Below are positions 58,369-64,000 of a stretch of 64,000 nt of DNA, in pieces. The DNA is taken from contig NZ_JAAVSC010000012.1 in NCBI RefSeq assembly GCF_012641095.1, positions 1 through 64,000 on the forward strand, read 5' to 3'. The DNA comes from Lactobacillus sp. HBUAS51381 (GTDB lineage Bacteria; Bacillota; Bacilli; Lactobacillales; Lactobacillaceae). Below the pieces are notes generated by a model, which ran no database searches, was not told where the DNA came from, and saw only the letters and a program-made list of their open reading frames with translations. A program made the position numbers and the translations under genes. Each line of letters starts with the position of its first letter. Within the stretch, counting starts at the first letter, position 1.

Positions 58369-59541
58369 TTATCCCTCCTGATCTCTAAATAAAACAATCC
58401 CGATTTCATGGGGCGCACCGGCATAAATTGCGGTCTCCGTCACCTTTAATTCTCCCGCCATGTTGCGCACCTTTAGGTGACAATACGTTGGATTAATTAA
58501 AAGTGCTTCATAGAAGGATGTCTCACTGTCGATGGGTTGGTGGTTACATTCCAAGATAATATCGCCAGCAGCTAAGTCAAGCTTCACTGCCGGGGTCTGT
58601 GGCCGGATCGCTAATACCCGTACGCCATCATCAACCTGAGAATACCAGAACTGTTGCCGACCATCATAACGTTTAGCTCGCCATAGGATGATGGCATAAC
58701 CAACCAGGAGAATGACTAACGTTACCGCAACATCCTGGGGCCGGTAGATGGTCCACCCAAAGAAGACCAGTGCTAACAAGGTCAGCCAGATCAGCTGTTT
58801 ACCAATATTTTGATAAACGACCCGGGGAACCTGGCGAAAAACGGTAAACCGTAATCCCACGAGTAAGGGGACGACCAAGACCGCGAAAGTCTGACCGTGA
58901 ATCGTGAGCAACGGCCAAAAGGCCCAATGACTGGCAAACCAGTCGCCGGGAACCAACGTCACCATTGGTAAAACTAGGAATTCACGCCACGGGTAACCGG
59001 CAATTCGTTTTCCCCGCTGTTTGGCATAAATCCGCGGTGCCGTAAATCGGCCGCCGTAGTGAAAGAGCCAATGGCCCAACACCAGGAAGAAAAAGGCGGC
59101 CAACCAAAGATAATTCTGGACAGGCACGGCGTTGATCCCCCACCGCAACCCGGTTGGGGCCAAGTCCGGTAAATCAGCTATGTAAGATCCTCCAAAAGCC
59201 CCCGTCGCAATCGTCAATATCGTGCTCACCACGATCAACGTTAAGGGCAAGACCGTGGTCGGCAAGATGAGGAGGGTCACGACCGCCAATATTTCATAAA
59301 TCACAATCCATAACAAGGGCAAGCCGAACCCCACCACCAGGTTAATGGCGGACAATGCTGCTCCCAAAACCAGTCCCTGAGTTAAGAAATGACGCAATTC
59401 AAAATGATCACTGTAAACGGCACTCCCAAAATTCTGCCGTTCGTGTTTAATTCGTGAGCGACCCGTCACCCACAACCGCAGCACCGCCACCCAAACCATC
59501 AGTTGGAGGAGATAACTGCCACACGCAATAACTATCCGCAT
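58369..59541 (-). CDS. Membrane PDZ-domain protein (MinJ-like)
   Basis: The 390-residue protein has about eight to ten hydrophobic helices over the first about 290 residues, then a short PDZ domain (about 300-375; PQTPAVKLDLAAGDIILECNHQPI is the ligand-loop area). This layout resembles Bacillus MinJ, the polar link between DivIVA and MinD, but also other membrane PDZ proteins. It starts at 59541 after AAAGG and ends four bases before phoP, so it heads the phoPR operon. Confidence 0.78.
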   Translation of the reverse strand: MRIVIACGSYLLQLMVWVAVLRLWVTGRSRIKHERQNFGSAVYSDHFELRHFLTQGLVLGAALSAINLVVGFGLPLLWIVIYEILAVVTLLILPTTVLPLTLIVVSTILTIATGAFGGSYIADLPDLAPTGLRWGINAVPVQNYLWLAAFFFLVLGHWLFHYGGRFTAPRIYAKQRGKRIAGYPWREFLVLPMVTLVPGDWFASHWAFWPLLTIHGQTFAVLVVPLLVGLRFTVFRQVPRVVYQNIGKQLIWLTLLALVFFGWTIYRPQDVAVTLVILLVGYAIILWRAKRYDGRQQFWYSQVDDGVRVLAIRPQTPAVKLDLAAGDIILECNHQPIDSETSFYEALLINPTYCHLKVRNMAGELKVTETAIYAGAPHEIGIVLFRDQEG

Positions 59542-59577
59542 GTCATCGACACCTTTCTTGAAAAAATAGCTGTTCTC

Positions 59578-59586
59578 AGTATAGCA
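59578..59586 (-). promoter_or_regulatory. Extended -10 promoter for the PDZ-phoPR operon
   Basis: TGCTATACT on the minus strand. Its -35 position falls inside the prfB terminator hairpin, so promoter and terminator are interlocked. Confidence 0.6.
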
Positions 59587-59587
59587 T

Positions 59588-59626
59588 GAAAGAAAAGCGG
59601 GTCGCACGACATTCGTGTTACCCGCC
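59588..59626 (-). terminator. prfB terminator
   Basis: GCGGGTAACACGA pairs with TCGTGCGACCCGC on the minus strand, followed by TTTTCTTT. Confidence 0.82.
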
Positions 59627-59721
59627 CAATGATTCTTAAGCCAGACTATCTAGTGATTAACGACTAGCATTACTACCGGGATGATCGCCGATTAATCCGC
59701 GTCCCCGTGCCCGACTAGCCA

Positions 59722-60838
59722 TCAATCAGGATTCTTTTGCCGCAATTGCCATTGCAGGTAAGCATCGATAAAGGGGTCCAGATCGCCGTCCATAACGGCC
59801 TGCCCGTTCCCGGTTTCATAGTCCGTTCGGTGATCCTTCACCATGGTGTAGGGATGGAAAACGTAGGAGCGAATCTGCGAGCCCCAGCCAATATCCATCT
59901 GTTCACCTTCAATGGCGGCCTTTTCCTTGGCCTTCTTTTCTTCTTCACGTTCGTACAACTTGGCACGCAACATTCCCAGCGCCGTTTGCCGGTTTTGCAG
60001 TTGTGACCGTTGGGCCTGACTCTGCGTGACAATGCCGGTTGGAATGTGGGTGATTCGCACGGCCGAAGACGTCTTGTTGACGTGTTGACCACCGGCACCG
60101 GAAGCCCGGTAAACGTCAACCTTCAAGTCAGCCGGATTAATCTCAATATCGACGGTGTCATCCAATTCCGGCAAAACATCTACCGAGGCAAACGAGGTGT
60201 GCCGCCGCCCGGCCGAGTCAAACGGTGAAATCCGAACTAACCGGTGAACCCCCTTCTCAGAACGCAAATACCCATAGGCATTGTGTCCCGCAATCAGCAG
60301 CGTCGTGCTACTCAGACCCGCGACTTCGCCCGGTTGATAATCTAAAACCGTGACCTTAAAGTCGTGCTGATCCGCCCAACGCGTGTACATGCGCATCAGC
60401 ATCTCGCCCCAGTCCTGGGATTCCGTGCCCCCAGCCCCCGGGTGAATTTCGAGAATCGCGTTATTCCGATCATACTTTTGATTTAACAACTGATTCAGGC
60501 TGTATTGGTGCAACGCCGCCTGCGCGGTCTTGAAGTTCTGCTCGAACTCGGCCTGCATGTCGGGGTCCGGTTCTTCTTGCAACAGAGCCACGGCGACTTC
60601 CAAGTCATCGATCTGGTCGCTGAGATTTTTAAATTCCTCGACCTTTTTCTTCATTTCGTTGGTTTCATCAATCAGCTTCTGCGCTGACTGGGCATTGTCC
60701 CAGAAACCCGGCTGGGTCATTTGGCCTTCGTTGACACTGATACTCTCACTCAGGGCATCAAAGTCAAAGCGACCCCCTAAAGCCGGCAAGTTGTTCCTTC
60801 ATGGTGGCAATGCTACGTTTGGCATCACTTAATTCCAT
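59722..60838 (-). CDS. prfB: Peptide chain release factor 2, with programmed +1 frameshift
   Basis: RF2 ends translation at UGA and UAA. Synthesis starts at ATG 60838 (AAAGGAG upstream), runs 24 codons to an in-frame TGA at 60764-60766, and needs a +1 shift at CTT TGA to enter the main frame; the AGGGGG stimulator lies just upstream. The full product is about 371 residues, the normal size. The main frame shows ISPFDSAGRR (SPF stop-codon motif) and ASGAGGQHVNKT (GGQ peptidyl-release motif). A start at 60789 would lose the N-terminal helix and ignore the shift. Confidence 0.97.
60764..60778 (-). promoter_or_regulatory. RF2 autoregulatory frameshift site
   Basis: AGGGGGTCGCTTTGA on the minus strand. 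The AGGGGG acts as an internal Shine-Dalgarno sequence, CTT is the slippery codon and TGA the regulated stop. Low RF2 level favours the shift. Confidence 0.95.
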
Positions 60839-60920
60839 TGTGGTTGGCTCCTTTTTTGATTAGATTTTGATTCTTTGACTTCACTCACTGATATTAGTGA
60901 TTCTGGCAACTGACGATCAT

Positions 60921-61108
60921 GCTGGTCGCCTGCCGTTCGTAAAATATGAGCTGGAACGCGGTGGGCAGGACGGCTAAAGCCTGAAGAAGCGGTCTTTAGC
61001 CTCGCTTGGAACCGCCAAGACCGCGTTTCCAAGTCGCCATTTTCTAAGTAATCCACTTAGAAAATCCCACGGCTGAGCTCATATTTTACTTCACTTTCGG
61101 CTACGGTG
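60921..61108. repeat. Structured non-coding element, family 1, copy 2
   Basis: Same architecture as 11563-11752: outer stem 60942-60952 with 61076-61086, hairpins 60972-60979 with 60994-61001, 61005-61011 with 61027-61033, and 61039-61048 with 61056-61065. All compared stem changes are compensated. It fills most of the gap between prfB and secA, both on the minus strand, and no reading frame is shared with the other copy. Confidence 0.8.
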
Positions 61109-61256
61109 ATTGTAAATTCACTACCGGTTAAGTGCCCACCGATTAACAATTTCAATTGATAATTAAGTTGTGAGTCACCATTCCGTAAACAACTAAATGC
61201 CCATACACCGCCTTTGCAAACGGCAAGCTAGGTAACCTTAACCCGTCGCGTTTAGA
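61109..61256. other. Rest of the prfB-secA gap
   Basis: No gene, promoter or repeat was recognised between the structured element and the secA terminator. Confidence 0.4.
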
Positions 61257-61288
61257 CAAAACGAGGCCGGAATCGCTTCCCGCCTCGT
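61257..61288 (-). terminator. secA terminator
   Basis: CGAGGC pairs with GCCTCG on the minus strand across a 14-base loop, followed by TTTTG. The stem is short but G+C-rich. Confidence 0.7.
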
Positions 61289-61299
61289 CATCTCCCGTA

Positions 61300-63663
61300 C
61301 TAACGGGTAATATTTTGTCGAATTTCTGACTTCATGAATAGACGGGTGGCATCGTAGTCGATGTCAGAGATCATTTCACCGAACATCCGGAATCCTTCTT
61401 GTTGATATTCAACTAATGGGTTCAACTGACCATAACCCCGCAGCCCAATTGATTGACGCAATTGGTCCATGGTATCGATGTGGTCGGTCCAGTGGGAGTC
61501 CACGCAACGCAAGAGGACAACCTTTTCGAATTCCAGCATTTGTGCTGGATCGTAAAGTTGCTTTTGCTTTTCTTGGTAGACATCCTCGGCTAAGCCCATG
61601 AAGAAGGCCTTGATCTCATCGGCTGATTTGTCCTTCAAATCAGCCAGACTAATCTTATCCGGCGAAACCATTGCGGAAATCCCAAAGTCAAGCAACGTGT
61701 CCAAGTCCCAATCCGCTTGGTCGCCCTGCGTATGCAAGTTGACCACGCGATCGACGGTCCGCTTAATCATCGGCATCAGCACCCACTTAAGGGACTTATC
61801 CTGATTAATCACTTGGTTCCGTTCGCCATAGATCACGTCACGTTGTTGCCGCATCACATCATCGTATTGCAGCACGTTCTTCCGGGAATCGTAGTTATTC
61901 CCTTCAACCCGCTTCTGGGCGGATTCAACCTGCTTGGTGATCATGCGACTCCGAATAACGGCGTCTTCACCATCCACGTTCATCCGTTCCAAGAAGGTCT
62001 TAACCCGTTCGGAACCGAACCGACGCATCAGGTCATCTTCAAGGGACAGGTAGAACTGCGTCATACCAGGGTCACCCTGACGACCTGACCGGCCACGAAG
62101 CTGGTTATCAATCCGCCGCGATTCGTGTCGTTCAGTCCCGATAACGGCTAAACCACCAATTTCAACCACGCCGGGTCCCAATTTAATATCGGTCCCCCGC
62201 CCAGCCATGTTGGTCGCAATCGTCACGGCGCCACGTTGACCGGCGTTTTGAATGATGTCGGCTTCTTTGGCATGGTTCTTAGCGTTCAAGACCACGTGTG
62301 GAATGTTTTCTTGATCCAATCGTTGTGAAATGTATTCGGACGTTTCCACGGCCACGGTCCCGATTAACATCGGTTGCCCCTTCTCGTGTAACATCTTAAT
62401 TTCCTTAACCACGGCATCGAACTTGGATTCCAAGGTTGGGTACAACAAGTCTGGTTCGTCGACCCGGACCACTGGTTTGTTGGTTGGTACGGAAATGACA
62501 TCCATGTTGTAAATTTCCCGGAATTCTTCCACTTCGGTCTTCGCCGTCCCAGTCATCCCGGCAAGCTTCTTGTACATCCGGAACAAGTTCTGGTAGGTGA
62601 TGTTGGCCATGGTCTTGGTTTCCTCTTGAATCTCCACGCCTTCCTTGGCTTCAATGGCTTGGTGCAGGCCATCGGAGTACCGACGACCTTCCATAACCCG
62701 CCCAGTAAAGGAGTCAACGATCAAGACTTCACCATCTTGAACCACGTAGTCTTTATCCCGTAGCATGATGAAGTTCGCCCGTAAGGCTTGGTCCATATGG
62801 TGGGTCAACGCAGTGTTGTCCGTGTCATACAGGTTCTTTAAGTTGAAGTACTTTTCAGCCTTTTCAATCCCAACGTCGGTCAGAGCCACCGTCTTGGATT
62901 CCAGGTCGATCTTAAAGTCTTCCTTTTCGTGCAACGTCTTAGCGAACCGGTCTACCCGTTTGTAAAGGGCACTGGTTCCCTCGGATTGACCAGAAATAAT
63001 CAATGGCGTCCGGGCTTCATCAATTAAGATGGAGTCCACTTCATCGACAATCGCAAAGTTCAATGGTCGCTGGACCATGTCTTCTTTATAAACGACCATG
63101 TTATCCCGCAGGTAATCGAAACCGATTTCCCCGTTGGTCGAGTACGTGATATCGGCCTTGTAGGCCTCACGCTTTTCTTCTGGTGATTTTTCGGCGGAGT
63201 TCAACCCAACGGTCAAGCCCATCCAGTTGTACAACTCACCCATTTCAGTGGCATCACGTGCGGATAAGTATTCGTTAACCGTAACCACGTGAACCCCCTC
63301 ACCAGCTAAGGCGTTCAGGTAGACGGGCATTGTAGCGGTCAAGGTTTTCCCTTCACCGGTCTTCATTTCGGCAATGTTACCTTCATGAAGTACAATCCCC
63401 CCCATAATTTGCACGTGGAATGGGTAAAGGCCGAGGACCCGCTTCGCACCTTCACGGACAGCCGCAAAAGCCTCAGGCAATAAATCGTCCAAAGTTGCGC
63501 CATCCTGATAGCGTTTCTTCAATTCAGGCGTTTTTGCTTGCAGATCTTCATCCGAAAGCTTTGCGTATTCATCAGCGTAAGCGCCGACCTCATCCGCTAA
63601 TTTACTGAGGCGTCGTAAAGTCCGTCGATCACTTTCGACCCATCGTTTTAAAATATTTGCCAT
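61300..63663 (-). CDS. secA: Preprotein translocase ATPase SecA
   Basis: SecA drives unfolded preproteins through SecYEG, whose SecG subunit is also in this window. The 787-residue protein has Walker A in [14 protein letters not shown] (near 100), [13 protein letters not shown] as Walker [13 protein letters not shown] and [13 protein letters not shown] of helicase motifs V-VI, and the C-terminal scaffold and wing regions. It lacks the zinc-binding cysteine tail found in SecA of many bacteria, as usual for lactobacilli. GAAGGGA precedes the ATG. Confidence 0.98.
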   Translation of the reverse strand: MANILKRWVESDRRTLRRLSKLADEVGAYADEYAKLSDEDLQAKTPELKKRYQDGATLDDLLPEAFAAVREGAKRVLGLYPFHVQIMGGIVLHEGNIAEMKTGEGKTLTATMPVYLNALAGEGVHVVTVNEYLSARDATEMGELYNWMGLTVGLNSAEKSPEEKREAYKADITYSTNGEIGFDYLRDNMVVYKEDMVQRPLNFAIVDEVDSILIDEARTPLIISGQSEGTSALYKRVDRFAKTLHEKEDFKIDLESKTVALTDVGIEKAEKYFNLKNLYDTDNTALTHHMDQALRANFIMLRDKDYVVQDGEVLIVDSFTGRVMEGRRYSDGLHQAIEAKEGVEIQEETKTMANITYQNLFRMYKKLAGMTGTAKTEVEEFREIYNMDVISVPTNKPVVRVDEPDLLYPTLESKFDAVVKEIKMLHEKGQPMLIGTVAVETSEYISQRLDQENIPHVVLNAKNHAKEADIIQNAGQRGAVTIATNMAGRGTDIKLGPGVVEIGGLAVIGTERHESRRIDNQLRGRSGRQGDPGMTQFYLSLEDDLMRRFGSERVKTFLERMNVDGEDAVIRSRMITKQVESAQKRVEGNNYDSRKNVLQYDDVMRQQRDVIYGERNQVINQDKSLKWVLMPMIKRTVDRVVNLHTQGDQADWDLDTLLDFGISAMVSPDKISLADLKDKSADEIKAFFMGLAEDVYQEKQKQLYDPAQMLEFEKVVLLRCVDSHWTDHIDTMDQLRQSIGLRGYGQLNPLVEYQQEGFRMFGEMISDIDYDATRLFMKSEIRQNITR

Positions 63664-64000
63664 GTGAGAATTCCCTTCAGTACATTTTTAATAAGTCGCC
63701 GTCAACCACTTCTAACGTGTTATTAGAAGCTCGCAATCACAACGCCAAAGGGCACCGTGGTCGCAAATTATCTGAAACGAATCACCATCCATGAACAACC
63801 GGATGATGACCGTTCGCCGGTTGCGGCGCGGACATCTGAGTAGTTAATCAAATCGCAAACCCTATACAAGAATATTCCTCGCATCAATCAAGGTAGCTGC
63901 ATCGCGCGAGGGATAGGATTTAAGTCACTTATTTTGACAATAAATCAATCTACATTTTAACACTAACCCGGCTAAGATGAAACTTTTCTAATCATGTAAA
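63664..64000 (-). promoter_or_regulatory. secA upstream region
   Basis: TAAAAT (63954-63959, minus strand) is a possible -10 with a poor -35, giving a leader near 290 nt. Within it, CTTCTAA/TTAGAAG (63709-63729) forms a 7-bp hairpin and CAACCGG/CCGGTTG (about 63796-63823) another. A 26-codon frame (63712-63792) has no ribosome site. No RNA family was recognised. Confidence 0.35.

Noticed and set aside
60829-61056. 75-codon minus-strand open frame between prfB and secA
   Set aside because: It overlaps the true prfB start and the structured element and has no conserved counterpart at 11563-11752.
63712-63792. 26-codon frame in the secA leader
   Set aside because: No ribosome site and no recognisable arrest motif; kept only as a note in the leader entry.

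Overview
This window is a chromosomal, housekeeping-rich segment of a lactic acid bacterium of the Lactobacillaceae. The gene order (cdaA-cdaR-glmM near glmS, cggR-gap-pgk-tpiA-eno, rapZ-yvcK-whiA, hprK-lgt-gpsA-galU-trxB, pst-phoU, phoPR-prfB-secA), the LPQTN-type sorting signal, the DUF5776 surface protein and an overall base composition near half G+C fit a Levilactobacillus or Lactiplantibacillus relative. The species is an inference; no 16S gene or other typing marker lies inside. No prophage, CRISPR array or complete insertion sequence was seen.

Layout. 1-90 is the 5' end of a group II intron sitting directly behind the glmS terminator. 146-5465 (minus) makes amino sugar precursors and c-di-AMP (glmS, glmM, cdaR, cdaA). 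5711-11483 holds a membrane protein, a Na+/H+ antiporter, murB, exonuclease III and a DEDD exonuclease. 11563-12060 is a non-coding stretch with two repeat families. 12152-15022 (minus) is ung-pta-tsaE-GNAT. 15146-17624 has a LURP-one-like protein and a large secreted BspA/MucBP/DUF5776 protein. 17998-22038 (minus) is secG-est-rnr-smpB. 22135-24941 has a CLC antiporter and an LPQTN-anchored surface protein. 25062-30893 (minus) is the lower glycolysis block with its regulator CggR. 31149-32239 has two identical tRNA-Arg(CCG) genes flanking an ECF vitamin transporter component. 32335-33527 is a LytTR-LiaF-like pair, divergent from clpP. 34685-37521 is whiA-yvcK-rapZ. 38718-43595 is uvrBA. 45162-49938 is the hprK-to-trxB operon. 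50895-55898 is the phosphate uptake operon. 56311-59541 is a PDZ protein with PhoPR, and 59722-63663 is prfB and secA.

Regulation visible in the DNA includes four PhoP-type boxes with exact 11-bp spacing before pstS, a CtsR box over the clpP promoter, a near-perfect LexA box at a promoter before uvrBA, a tandem LytTR-type site before the LytTR gene, sigma-A promoters for pgk, eno, cggR, glmS and the tRNAs, and the +1 frameshift site of prfB.

The strongest candidate for something undescribed is a four-stem element of about 145 nt present twice (11585-11727 and 60942-61086). Its sequence differs between copies, but all nine changed stem positions that I compared are compensated on the other strand. 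A second repeat family (about 11831-12060, 37843-38010, 56205-56298) sits behind genes and before terminators and touches the first family at one site.
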